A stretch of 64,000 bases of DNA, from NCBI GenBank assembly GCA_910576815.1, contig CAJTKA010000008.1, positions 1-64,000 on the forward strand, in the 5' to 3' direction. Under the pieces are notes generated by a model. It worked only from the letters and a program-made list of their open reading frames with translations. It did no database searches and had not been told where the DNA came from. Shown in pieces: positions 44,686 through 53,739 of the stretch. Made by a program: the position numbers and the translations under genes. Within the stretch, counting starts at the first letter, position 1. Every line of letters begins with the position of its first letter. The DNA comes from an uncultured Lachnospiraceae bacterium. GTDB taxonomy: Bacteria > Bacillota > Clostridia > Lachnospirales > Lachnospiraceae.

Positions 44686-47305
44686 CGGAAGCTTTCTGCA
44701 AGACGATCTGATCAAAGGTGAGATACCGCGCCACAAGGGAAAGAATCTCGTCGGTCTGTGCCACGCTGCATCCCGCGTAGGTGACAAACAGGATACGGGA
44801 ATCGATCTGAGCGCTGTGTTTGAAAAGTTTTTTCACATACTGTGCGGTTGCCCGCTGCATATTGCCAGTCTCGATGCACCAGAGCCCCAGTTTGTTTTTG
44901 GACATTGACAGAACCGGATGGAGATTTAAGAGGGTGCAGAGCCTGTGTACAGCGCCGGAGACTTTGCCGCAGCGGTGGAGAGTGGCCGTGCTCGGTACCA
45001 GGAAGTTGGAGAAGACGCGCTCCCTGTAGCTTTCCAAAGCGGTACAGATCTCGGAAGCGGTTTTTCCCTCCTCGGCAAGCTTGGCTGCGTAGAGCACCAT
45101 GAGGCCGTGGCCGCTGCTGATATGGCCTGAATCAAAAACCATCACGTTATCAAAGGTAGCGGCCGCCTGGCTGGCATTGGGATAAGCGCCGCTTAGGTCT
45201 GCCGTGGCAGTAATGTGAATGATGTGTTCCGCCTCCGCCAGCGTTTCCGCAAAGAAATACTCGTACTCGGAAGGAGCGGCAGTTGAGGAGTGCGCCTCAT
45301 TTCCCTCGGTTTCCAGATAGGAGAGCAGGCTGTCGGAAGAAATCTCAAAGAGGTCGCAAAAGCGCCCTTCTTTGGTGTGGACATAACAGTACATGAGGCG
45401 GATCCCAAAGCGTTCCAACAGGTCTTTGGGCAGATCGCAGATACAGTCCGCGGTGATGGCGACCTTGCGTTTTCTGGCGCTGTTCACCTGATTGGGTCCC
45501 TCATAGGCAGTATCTTTTTCTTCCGCCTCCTTTGCGAGGTATTCGATCAGTTCATGCGGTAGATATTGCAGCAGGCTTGCCTCTAAAAGCGGGGTGCTGA
45601 TGGGTTTTGCCAGATAGCCGTCGAAGCCCATGTTCCGATAGACCTGCTCGGCATCGGACATCACGTTGGCGGTCAGAGCGATCACGGGTGTTTTCTGGCA
45701 GAAGCCTTTGGTCTGCGTGCGAATGGCCCTGAGGGTGGCGGCTCCGTCCATCTCCGGCATCATGTGATCCATTAGGATGAGATGGTAGGCAGTCTCGGCC
45801 GTTTTTTTCAAGGCGTCTTTGCCGCTCTCCGCCGTATCTACGGAAACTTTGGTATCCCGCAGCAGTTTTACCGCTACCATCAGATTCATGGCGTTGTCGT
45901 CCACCACCAGGATGCGCGCATCCGGAGCGATAAAGGTCTGGCGGTAACGGGCACGCTGGTTCAACTGTTTCTGCGCGGCAAAGTTGAGGGAGCCGATGGG
46001 ACGCACATTGACGATACGTTGTCTGACTTCGATCGTAAAGACGGACCCCTTGTGGTAAACGCTGTCCACGGTGAGTTTTCCGCCCATCATTTCCATGAGT
46101 TGTTTGGAGATGCTTAGCCCCAGACCAGTCCCCTCAATGTTGCGGTTTTCGTTTTCATCCACCCGCTTGAAGGAGTTGAAAAGGTCATCCAGACTTTCCT
46201 TGCGGATGCCCATGCCGGTATCTTCCACGGAGATGCGCAAAAGGATCTGGTCTGCGGCGATGCGTTCACATTTTGCGGTCAGGGTGACGGAACCCGCTTC
46301 CGTGTATTTGACTGCATTGGTCAAAAGGTTGGTTACCACCTGCTTGATCCGCACTTCGTCGCCGTAGAGCATGGAGGGGATCTCAGGGTCGATATCCACC
46401 TTAAATTCCAGATTCTTTTGATGCGCCCTGATCCAGACAAGATTCACCAGGTCGCTGAACATGGAGCTGATCTCATATTGGGTGGGAACGATATCCATTT
46501 TGCCCGATTCCAGTTTGGAGAGGTCGAGAATATCGTTGATGGTCGTCAGCAGCATTTTGCTGGCATTCTGGATATTGATGGCGTTCTCCGCGATCTCGTC
46601 GGAGATATCCTCCCGCAGGATCATCTCGTTTAAGCCGATGATGGTGTTGATGGGGGTGCGGATCTCGTGGCTCATGTTGGCAAAGAAAGTATCTTTGGAG
46701 CGGGCCATCCGTTCCACTTCCAGCTTTTGCTGTTCGGCGATCTGACGTTCCCGCTCGTACGTTTTTGCCTGACTTTTCATGAGGATACCGATGAAGCAGC
46801 TTACGCACAGCAGGGTGACAAAGGAGTCCGTAAAAGCGTAGAAGCGGGTGGAGGGCCGCAGGATCAGCGGATAGCAGTAACTGACCAGATAAGTCAACAA
46901 AAAGGAAAGCACGGACAGAGCAAAGGCAAGAAGAAAGTCCCTTCCTTCAAACAGCAGAAAAATATACACAAGTCCCAGCACGAACCAGACAGGCGTACCG
47001 CTTTGGGTGCCGCCGCTCAAAAGAAAGACGATCGGAAAGAGGATCACGTTGGTGCCGATGATCAAAAGCCAGGAAGCAAGCTTCATATTGCGGCGCGAAA
47101 CGGTGATATAGATGGCAATAGCGGAGACGGCGCACATGGCAAGCAGGGCGTAGAGAACTCTGGAATCTGCGCCCAGAAAGACGCGTCCCGTACCGATCAC
47201 GGAGGCGGCAAACACCAGTAGCAGCACCATGTGATTCAGCCGCTCGCGGAAGGCAAGCTTTTCGGAAAACATTTTTTTGAAAAAAGTTTGTATTCTTTTG
47301 ATCAT
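44612..47305 (-). CDS. Hybrid histidine kinase with receiver and DegV fatty-acid-binding domain
   Basis: The order over 897 residues is: six-helix membrane region (about 20-180), HisKA with His near 212 (NMSHEIRTPINTI), ATPase domain (NAVKYTEAGS, GTGLGLSI), receiver (about 463-585, VVDDN and Asp in LILMDHMMPEMDG), then a complete DegV domain (about 611-895). The last has VAITADCICDLP, SSTAAPSEYEYF, ISATADLSGAYP-like TATADLSGAYPNAS, FDSGHISSGHGLMV and SSNCGIGTFGLMFV, matching the fatty-acid pocket motifs of DegV/FakB. FakB proteins bind fatty acids for phosphorylation by FakA. Fusion to a kinase suggests fatty-acid sensing or output. It starts three bases after the previous gene, so it is in one operon. 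Confidence 0.9.
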   Translation of the reverse strand: MIKRIQTFFKKMFSEKLAFRERLNHMVLLLVFAASVIGTGRVFLGADSRVLYALLAMCAVSAIAIYITVSRRNMKLASWLLIIGTNVILFPIVFLLSGGTQSGTPVWFVLGLVYIFLLFEGRDFLLAFALSVLSFLLTYLVSYCYPLILRPSTRFYAFTDSFVTLLCVSCFIGILMKSQAKTYERERQIAEQQKLEVERMARSKDTFFANMSHEIRTPINTIIGLNEMILREDISDEIAENAINIQNASKMLLTTINDILDLSKLESGKMDIVPTQYEISSMFSDLVNLVWIRAHQKNLEFKVDIDPEIPSMLYGDEVRIKQVVTNLLTNAVKYTEAGSVTLTAKCERIAADQILLRISVEDTGMGIRKESLDDLFNSFKRVDENENRNIEGTGLGLSISKQLMEMMGGKLTVDSVYHKGSVFTIEVRQRIVNVRPIGSLNFAAQKQLNQRARYRQTFIAPDARILVVDDNAMNLMVAVKLLRDTKVSVDTAESGKDALKKTAETAYHLILMDHMMPEMDGAATLRAIRTQTKGFCQKTPVIALTANVMSDAEQVYRNMGFDGYLAKPISTPLLEASLLQYLPHELIEYLAKEAEEKDTAYEGPNQVNSARKRKVAITADCICDLPKDLLERFGIRLMYCYVHTKEGRFCDLFEISSDSLLSYLETEGNEAHSSTAAPSEYEYFFAETLAEAEHIIHITATADLSGAYPNASQAAATFDNVMVFDSGHISSGHGLMVLYAAKLAEEGKTASEICTALESYRERVFSNFLVPSTATLHRCGKVSGAVHRLCTLLNLHPVLSMSKNKLGLWCIETGNMQRATAQYVKKLFKHSAQIDSRILFVTYAGCSVAQTDEILSLVARYLTFDQIVLQKASATVSSNCGIGTFGLMFVRREKQEN

Positions 47306-47308
47306 TGG

Positions 47309-50233
47309 CTATTGTTCCATCCTTTCCAAAAGCTCGGATGCACCGAGAAAATCAAAGTCGGCGGTCAATGCACGGATTTCTTCCGCCATCCCTTTCAGGG
47401 AGCCGTTTTCCGTATGGCAAAGAGCCAGTCTGTCAAGGAGCGGGGAGAGGCCTTCGCTTTCAAACTCTGACAGTTTTTCGGAAATCTCCGCTAACAGCGT
47501 CTGCAGGGACTCCTGTGCGCTGCCATCCGCAGTGGCTTCGTCCGTCTGCGTGCCGTTTTCTGCAATACTCCGGACGCCGCCTGCCTCTGAATGCGCGTTT
47601 ACGGCGGTTTCGCCGGCAGGAACAGCCAAGCCTTGCGGTGCTTTTTGATCGGGATACACATAGGCGTTATCCGTCAGCGCGTCAAGCAGCGCATCGTGCT
47701 GTGCCATCATTTCCTCGTGATGCGCTAAGATATAGTCGATGCGGTTTTCCTTGCCCGCAAATTCCAGTTCCTTTGCTGCCGCAGAAAGGTCGTCCGCGCC
47801 GATGCCTTTGGCATTCCCTTTCAGGGCATGGACGCAGATCACGTAATTTTTCCAGTCTTGCTGCGCATAGTAATGGGCAAGATTCTTCCTGCGTTTTTCC
47901 CCCTCTGCGTGGAAGATGGCGACGATCTCTTGAAAGCCCTCTTCATCGCCGCAGTAGGCGCAGGCGTGCTCCAGATTGATACCGGCCCTGGTAAGGCACA
48001 GACGACCGCTTGCGACAGCATCCTGTCCCGAGGGTTCCGTTGGGTTTGTTTTTGCGGATATTGCCTTTTCCCCTGCCGCCTGTGATGCGCGGGTGGCAGC
48101 CGTCGCGGGGCCTTCCGTCTCTGTCTGTGCGGAAGAAGAAGTCTGCCCGTTTGCCTCATCCTCCACCAGGATCTGCATCTGAGCGGGAATATAGCGGCGC
48201 AGGATGCGCTCCAGTACGCTCAGTTCGATCGGTTTGGCGATAAAGTCATTGAAGCCCTCCGATATAAACATTTCCCTGGCCCCGCCGATGGCGTTGGCGG
48301 TAAAGGCGATGATGGGGAGGGACTGGTAGTAGGAGCCGGGTTTCTGCCTGATTTTGTGTAAGGTCTCCACACCGTCCATCTCCGGCATCATATGATCTAA
48401 GAAAACGCAGTCGAAGTCCGGCGCATTCAGTTTTTCCAACGCTTCCTGACCGCTGCCTGCCAGGGTGACCTTGAGCTGATAAGGCAGGAGCAAACGAGCC
48501 ATCACTTTCAAATTCATGGCGTTGTCATCCACCACCAGCACGCGGGCCTGCGGGGCTGTAAACTTGTTATGTAAACTAATTTGAGAATCTTCACCAACCA
48601 GTACCCTTTGACCGTTAAAGACAGCAGCGATGGAAAGCACGGTAAAGGGCTTGTAGATGCGCAGCATCTGTCCCGGTACCAAAAGCTCCTGACCGTAGTC
48701 TAAGAGGAGCACCAGCGAGCGCTCGGCGCTGAGCTTTTCAAAGAAGGTCCTGTCTTCGCAGTATTCCTCCCAGCCGATGAAGATGTGGGAGTAGTTCTCG
48801 CGCTCCAGGCGGCGTTTCAGCTCGGCAAGATTCCTGCAGGTGCGGAAGGGGAAACCAAACTGGGTGGCAATGTGGCGGATGCAGTTCTCATAACCTTCGC
48901 GCACCACGGTATAGTCATATTTATCCAGATTGATGTAGCAGGCCGCGTAGAGGTTCCTTTTATCGCGGATGGAGACGATGGGCGTCTCATCCAGAACTTT
49001 CTGCGGAATGGTGAATTGAAATTCACTGCCGATCCCCGGGGTGCTGTCAACGGTGATAAAGCCGCCCATGCTGCGCACCAGCGCACGGGTGATGGCCAGA
49101 CCAAGGCCGACGCCGCCTTCCTGGCGGTTTCGTCTGGTGTCGATCTGACTGAAACTGATAAAGATTTTTTCCAGGTCTGCGCGTTCGATGCCGATGCCGG
49201 AATCCCTGACGCTCACGGAAAGGTTGATGCCGTATTCTTCGCGGCGGCCTCTGATGCGTAGGATCACGCCGCCTTCTTTCGTAAATTTGATGGCATTCTC
49301 GAGCAGATTGATGATGATGCGTCGAAGCTTTTGTTCGTCGCCTAACAGATTGCTTGGCAGATCCGCATCGCAGTCCACGATCAGTTCCAAATGCCTGCCG
49401 TTATCCATGGTCAGTGCCATATTGATGATATCGGTGATGGTGGAGGTGATATTGTAGCTTTCTTCCGCAAGCTCCAACTTGCCGGTTTCCAGCTCCGAAA
49501 AATCCAGGATATTGCTGACTGTCGCCAAAAGATTCCTCCCGGCAGTCTGGATGTCCACCACATCCCGCCGCACTTCCAGAGGAAGGTCTTCCTGCAGGAT
49601 GGCCTCGCTCATGCCGCACACTGCATTGATGGGGGTGCGGATCTCGTGGGAGACGTTGACCAAAAAGTCATTTTTGCTGCGCTCAGCGATTTCCAGTTCG
49701 CTGATTTTTTCAAATAAAAGCTGGTTTGCCGTTTGACGGTTTCTCTGAATGATCCAGATCACTGTCAGAATGGTATAAAGGGAGATGAATTGGATGGCAA
49801 GTCGAAGAATATCATGTGCGGAAGTAATCAGGATCGTATTTACGATAAAGCCGTGGTAGAGAAAAAGAAAAACGGGTACGATGAATCCCGGATAGAGGAC
49901 TTGTTTTAAGTTAAAAATACTAAGCAGGACAATGACTCCTGCCATGGTGATCAGCATGGAAGAAAAACTTTCCGTAAACAGGGCATAGAGAATGAAATCA
50001 GCCCAGCACATGACGGCGATAAACTGCGCCCTGTGCTCGTGGTCCCAGATTTCGCGCCAATAGACGAACCAGCCGGCGATCGGGGGCAGAAACAGGATTT
50101 CCAGAATAAAAATGCTCCAGTCGGAGAGGATACCTGCGGCAAACATAGCGCCGGCGTACAGGGTGAGGACAGCCAGTACGGTGCGCTCCAGTTTTCGTTG
50201 GGTCAGTTCCGTTTGAAATTGTAGATTATCCAA
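47309..50233 (-). CDS. Hybrid histidine kinase with receiver and Hpt domains
   Basis: The ORF opens at GTG 50243-50245, but that codon abuts AAGGAG; the TTG at 50233 (spacing 11) is preferred. The protein has six membrane helices (about 15-165), HisKA with His near 194 (NVSHEIRTPINAV), an ATPase domain (NLLENAIKFTKEG, GGVGLGLAI), a degenerate receiver-like part (about 410-540), a full receiver (about 563-690, Asp in CVFLDHMMPEMDG), a Pro/Thr/Ala-rich linker and an Hpt domain with His near 801 (VHALKGNAKGIG). This is a self-contained His-Asp-His relay. The Hpt may pass phosphate to other regulators such as the upstream HD-GYP protein. Confidence 0.9.
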   Translation of the reverse strand: MDNLQFQTELTQRKLERTVLAVLTLYAGAMFAAGILSDWSIFILEILFLPPIAGWFVYWREIWDHEHRAQFIAVMCWADFILYALFTESFSSMLITMAGVIVLLSIFNLKQVLYPGFIVPVFLFLYHGFIVNTILITSAHDILRLAIQFISLYTILTVIWIIQRNRQTANQLLFEKISELEIAERSKNDFLVNVSHEIRTPINAVCGMSEAILQEDLPLEVRRDVVDIQTAGRNLLATVSNILDFSELETGKLELAEESYNITSTITDIINMALTMDNGRHLELIVDCDADLPSNLLGDEQKLRRIIINLLENAIKFTKEGGVILRIRGRREEYGINLSVSVRDSGIGIERADLEKIFISFSQIDTRRNRQEGGVGLGLAITRALVRSMGGFITVDSTPGIGSEFQFTIPQKVLDETPIVSIRDKRNLYAACYINLDKYDYTVVREGYENCIRHIATQFGFPFRTCRNLAELKRRLERENYSHIFIGWEEYCEDRTFFEKLSAERSLVLLLDYGQELLVPGQMLRIYKPFTVLSIAAVFNGQRVLVGEDSQISLHNKFTAPQARVLVVDDNAMNLKVMARLLLPYQLKVTLAGSGQEALEKLNAPDFDCVFLDHMMPEMDGVETLHKIRQKPGSYYQSLPIIAFTANAIGGAREMFISEGFNDFIAKPIELSVLERILRRYIPAQMQILVEDEANGQTSSSAQTETEGPATAATRASQAAGEKAISAKTNPTEPSGQDAVASGRLCLTRAGINLEHACAYCGDEEGFQEIVAIFHAEGEKRRKNLAHYYAQQDWKNYVICVHALKGNAKGIGADDLSAAAKELEFAGKENRIDYILAHHEEMMAQHDALLDALTDNAYVYPDQKAPQGLAVPAGETAVNAHSEAGGVRSIAENGTQTDEATADGSAQESLQTLLAEISEKLSEFESEGLSPLLDRLALCHTENGSLKGMAEEIRALTADFDFLGASELLERMEQ

Positions 50234-50261
50234 GGCAGTAAACACTCCTTCTTAAAATAAC

Positions 50262-50316
50262 TGACAAAAATGTCGTATTATATGACAATGTTGTCATGTG
50301 TATGACATTTCTGTCA
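50262..50316 (-). promoter_or_regulatory. Three phased TGACA-N4-TGTCA palindromes
   Basis: Palindromes lie at 50262-50275 (last base differs), 50283-50296 and 50303-50316, with starts 21 and 20 bases apart, so all face the same side of the helix. They fill the gap between the HD-GYP gene and the hybrid kinase, and the third overlaps the HD-GYP stop codon. This is the layout of a multi-site operator. Confidence 0.7.
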
Positions 50317-51393
50317 GTTGTTGGCATCTGTAATATGAAGCACTTCCTTTAACTGCGGCAGCATCCCGACAAATACGTCGAGGATGACAGGGTCAAACTG
50401 TGTGCCCTGTCCCTCAGACATGATCTGCATGATCCGCTCAATGGGACGGATGGGCGGCTTGTAACAGCGCTCCTCGTAGAGGGCGTCGAATACGTCCGCA
50501 ACCGCCATGATGCGGGCGGAGAGAGGAATGTTGCTCTCCGTAAGCCCTGTGGGGTAGCCGGTACCGTCCCAGCGCTCATGGTGATAGAGGGCAATGTCCT
50601 CCACCAGCCGCACATAATGCTCGTCCTCGATATCGCCGATGATGGTCTGGATGATCTTGCGGCTGTGCGTGGTGTGCAGCTTCATGGTCTCAAATTCTTC
50701 CGTGGTCAGTTTGCCGGGCTTTTGCAGGATGGCATCAGGGATCTTGATTTTGCCCACATCGTGCAGGGGTGCTGCCTTGCACAGATCTTCTATGTAGTCG
50801 GGGGTCAGCTCCTCCGTAAAGAGCCCTCTGGAAAGCAGCTCGTTAGCGATCATGCGCACATAGTTCTGGGTGTTTTTCACGTGTTTGCCGGTGCTGCCGT
50901 CCCGACTCTCAATCAGGTTTGCCATGCCGATAATGACGGATTCCTGGATGCGGCCGAGGCGGTTAGCGTCTTCCGTGATCTTTTCCGCCTGATCATTTAC
51001 CATAGTTTCCAGATTGTGGCGGTATTGATCCAGTTCGATGGTCTTGCTGACACGGCTTAAAAGGATATCGGGCACAAAGGGCTTGGCCACAAAATCCATG
51101 GCTCCCATCTGGAAGCATTTGATCTCCGTCTCCGCCAGATTGTCCGCCGTCAGGAAGATAACCGGGATCGTCTCAGTATGAAGGTCTGAGCGCAGACATT
51201 CCATCACTTCAAAACCGTTCATTTCCGGCATATTGATATCAAGGAGGATCAGATCGGGACGGTGGGTTTCCAGATATTTTAAGGCTGCCTGGCCGGAAGT
51301 GGAGGCGGCGATGCGGTACTGCGCGCCCAGGATCTTCTGGGCGAGAGCCAGATTGGTCTTATCGTCATCCACCACAAGAATCACATTTTTCAT
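50314..51393 (-). CDS. RpfG-type response regulator with HD-GYP domain
   Basis: Start 51393 follows AAAAGGAG; the longer frame to 51486 has no support. The 359-residue protein has a receiver (1-125, VVDDDKTN, Asp in LILLDINMPEMNG, VAKPF), a coiled linker, and an HD-GYP domain (about 165-355) with HDVGKIKIP and HHERWDGTGYP, the residues for metal binding and c-di-GMP hydrolysis. It would turn the signal of the downstream kinases into c-di-GMP turnover. It heads the minus-strand operon. Confidence 0.93.
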   Translation of the reverse strand: MKNVILVVDDDKTNLALAQKILGAQYRIAASTSGQAALKYLETHRPDLILLDINMPEMNGFEVMECLRSDLHTETIPVIFLTADNLAETEIKCFQMGAMDFVAKPFVPDILLSRVSKTIELDQYRHNLETMVNDQAEKITEDANRLGRIQESVIIGMANLIESRDGSTGKHVKNTQNYVRMIANELLSRGLFTEELTPDYIEDLCKAAPLHDVGKIKIPDAILQKPGKLTTEEFETMKLHTTHSRKIIQTIIGDIEDEHYVRLVEDIALYHHERWDGTGYPTGLTESNIPLSARIMAVADVFDALYEERCYKPPIRPIERIMQIMSEGQGTQFDPVILDVFVGMLPQLKEVLHITDANN

Positions 51394-51600
51394 AGGAATA
51401 CTCCTTTTGGAATCGATTGCAGAGTAAGCGGCAAAAACACTCCGCCTGATACCATACATTGTAAAACAAGATGGAAAGAAAAGCAAGAAAGCACGGGCGC
51501 CATAATGCCTGTAAATTCCGCCGTCAGCAGATAAAGGATCGGGAAGAATTTGACAGGGCAGGGCGTTTGCGTTATGGGAGCAAGATGTGGTATGATAAGC

Positions 51601-51644
51601 GCAGAGTCAGCACTCTGCGCTAAGAGAATTGCTTCGCAATTCTC
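51601..51644. repeat. Two intergenic hairpins upstream of the helicase
   Basis: GCAGAG/CTCTGC (51601-51618) and GAGAATTGC-TTC-GCAATTCTC (51624-51644) are perfect hairpins. The second shares its TTC loop and GAGAAT arm with the 51-bp repeats at 12494. The gap 51394-51691 otherwise shows only the promoter listed next. Confidence 0.75.
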
Positions 51645-51677
51645 CTGAAATGGTTAAAGGTGTCAGCATCGGAGATA

Positions 51678-51686
51678 TGGTATAAT
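51678..51686 (+). promoter_or_regulatory. Extended -10 promoter giving a leaderless transcript
   Basis: TGGTATAAT (51678-51686) is a perfect extended -10. The helicase ATG begins five bases later at 51692, where transcription is expected to start. No ribosome-binding site is possible in that space. No good -35 is seen. A weaker TTGCGT-N18-TATGAT pair lies further upstream near 51569-51598. Confidence 0.6.
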
Positions 51687-51691
51687 TTGCT

Positions 51692-53722
51692 ATGGGTGAA
51701 AACAGACAGGAAGAAAAAAGAGAACAAAACAAACGAAATGATCACAAAGAGCGGAAAGGAACGGACAGCGGGACGAACCGGCAGACGCAGCGGGAACAGG
51801 TGCAGGATCAATTTCCCGAGCGACTTTGGAAGTCGTATGAACAGGCCTTTTTCCGTTTTGAGGAGAAGGGAAAACGGAAATTCATCAGGAGTACGGAGCG
51901 GCAGCTGGGGCAGTTGGAGCGACGTATTGCCCGCAAAAAAAGGCAGGAGAACCATCAGGTGCTTGCCGATATGCGGGAATTGCATAAGAAGGTGGCGCAG
52001 GTCGGTTTTACGGTGGTGCGCAGAGATACCAAATGGATGAAGAAATACCGTCATGTGGTGCAGATGCTTGCCAGACTCGATGTTTCTTTTTTAAAGAAGA
52101 TGGCGGCAGGAGCGGTGCCGGAAGACATCGCCGCGATGGAGAAGACGGCGGCGCTTTTGCGGGAAAAGTCCCTCTATGAAATCTACAAAGAGGATTACAT
52201 GCAGTACCTGGTGGGACAGCGCATCGAGGAACTGATGGAGGCGGAGCCGGAGAAACAGTACCCTGAGGCCAGAGGTATGAAGCGGCATTTCATCCTGCAC
52301 ATCGGTCCCACCAACAGCGGTAAGACCTACGAGGCCCTGCAGCGATTGAAACAGGCTTATCGCGGCATTTACTTAGGGCCCCTGCGCCTTTTGGCGCTGG
52401 AAGTCTATGACCGCATGATGGCGGCGGGCATCCCCTGTAACATGATCACCGGTGAGGAGACCATCTATACGCCCGGGAATTTTGTGCAGGCATCCACGGT
52501 CGAGATCCTGAATATCAGGGAAGTGTATGATATCGCCGTGATCGACGAGGCGCAGATGATGGCGGACGAGAACAGGGGAAGCTACTGGACCAGAGCGATC
52601 TTAGGCATCCGTGCGGAGGAGATCCACGTCTGCGCTTCCGGCACGGCGGAGGATATCTTAATCAGGATGTTAAAACGCTGCGGTGATACCTATGAGATCG
52701 TCCATCACGAGAGGAACACGAAGCTAACATTTCTTCCCGAACGCTACGATATGGCCGTGGATGTGGAACCGGGCGACGCCCTGATCGCCTTTTCCAAGAA
52801 AAACGTGCTGGCGATCGCGGCGGCGCTTGAGGGGCGCGGCATCCCTGCCAGTGTGATCTACGGGAACCTGCCGCCGCAGACGAGGCAGGAGCAGGTGCGC
52901 CTTTTCACGGAAGGAGTCAATCAGGTGGTGGTGGCGACAGACGCCATCGGCATGGGCATCAATCTGCCCATCCGCAGGGTCGTTTTTATGAATACGACGA
53001 AGTTTGACGGCGTGGGCAAAAGACGGCTTCTGGCGGAGGAGATCAGGCAGATTGCGGGCCGCGCGGGGCGTTTCGGCTTTTACGATACCGGCTATGTGCA
53101 GTCGGCGATGGATATGGAGTATGTCGGCAAGAAGCTGGCGGAACCTTTTTACCCGATCAGGAGGGCCAGAGTAGGCTTCCCGGAAGTGCTGCTTGACATC
53201 GATATCGAGCTCGATGAGATCATTGAAGCATGGGAAAAGACAGGGAACCCGCCTATGTACGATAAGATCTCCATGAAGGAGAGCGTGGACAAGTACCGTT
53301 ACCTGCGGGATTACCGCAGGAAGATAGATTATATGGACGACAGGAAGCTGGTGCTCACCCTGATTACCTGTCCTTTTGACGTGAAGGACAGAGAGGTGCT
53401 GCGGCTGTGGCTGCGCTATTGCGAAAAGCCCGAAAAACAGCAGAACTGTCCCATGCTGCCGAAAGATTTCTCACTGGAAGGATTGGAGTCCTACTACAAG
53501 CAGCTCGATCTCTACACGCAGTTTTCCGCGCGCATGGCCTGGGAGATCGACAAGGAGGAAGTGGCGGCAAACAGGGAATGGGCACAGCATGAGATCGGAG
53601 AACTGCTCAAGGAAGATAAGGGGCAGTTTGAGAAGAAGTGTCAGCTTTGCGGCAGGCCTTTGCCCTGGAATGCCGCCTATCCGATCTGTGACCGCTGCTA
53701 TCGGAAGATGGAAAGGGACTGA
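51692..53722 (+). CDS. SUV3-like DExH RNA helicase with C-terminal zinc ribbon
   Basis: The 676-residue protein has a basic N-terminus, Walker A GPTNSGKTYEAL (near residue 208), Walker B VIDEAQMM, motif III-like CASGTAEDI, and motif VI QIAGRAGRFG, the pattern of the mitochondrial degradosome helicase SUV3. A Suv3-type C-terminal region follows, ending in a Cys4 ribbon (CQLCG and CDRC). SUV3 unwinds structured RNA for decay. A homologue in a bacterium with this tail is uncommon. The mRNA appears leaderless. PPTase follows after 17 bases. Confidence 0.88.
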   Translation: MGENRQEEKREQNKRNDHKERKGTDSGTNRQTQREQVQDQFPERLWKSYEQAFFRFEEKGKRKFIRSTERQLGQLERRIARKKRQENHQVLADMRELHKKVAQVGFTVVRRDTKWMKKYRHVVQMLARLDVSFLKKMAAGAVPEDIAAMEKTAALLREKSLYEIYKEDYMQYLVGQRIEELMEAEPEKQYPEARGMKRHFILHIGPTNSGKTYEALQRLKQAYRGIYLGPLRLLALEVYDRMMAAGIPCNMITGEETIYTPGNFVQASTVEILNIREVYDIAVIDEAQMMADENRGSYWTRAILGIRAEEIHVCASGTAEDILIRMLKRCGDTYEIVHHERNTKLTFLPERYDMAVDVEPGDALIAFSKKNVLAIAAALEGRGIPASVIYGNLPPQTRQEQVRLFTEGVNQVVVATDAIGMGINLPIRRVVFMNTTKFDGVGKRRLLAEEIRQIAGRAGRFGFYDTGYVQSAMDMEYVGKKLAEPFYPIRRARVGFPEVLLDIDIELDEIIEAWEKTGNPPMYDKISMKESVDKYRYLRDYRRKIDYMDDRKLVLTLITCPFDVKDREVLRLWLRYCEKPEKQQNCPMLPKDFSLEGLESYYKQLDLYTQFSARMAWEIDKEEVAANREWAQHEIGELLKEDKGQFEKKCQLCGRPLPWNAAYPICDRCYRKMERD

Positions 53723-53739
53723 GAGGGAAGGAAACCGCT

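Noticed and set aside
10311..49672. TGAC-N6-GTCA copies (near 10311, 15614, 38182, 49656) as members of the same motif family
   Set aside because: Spacing differs by one base and the count is near what chance plus local hairpins could give.
51545..51600. TTGACA near 51545 as the helicase -35
   Set aside because: The next acceptable -10 is about 40 bases away, far beyond a functional spacer.
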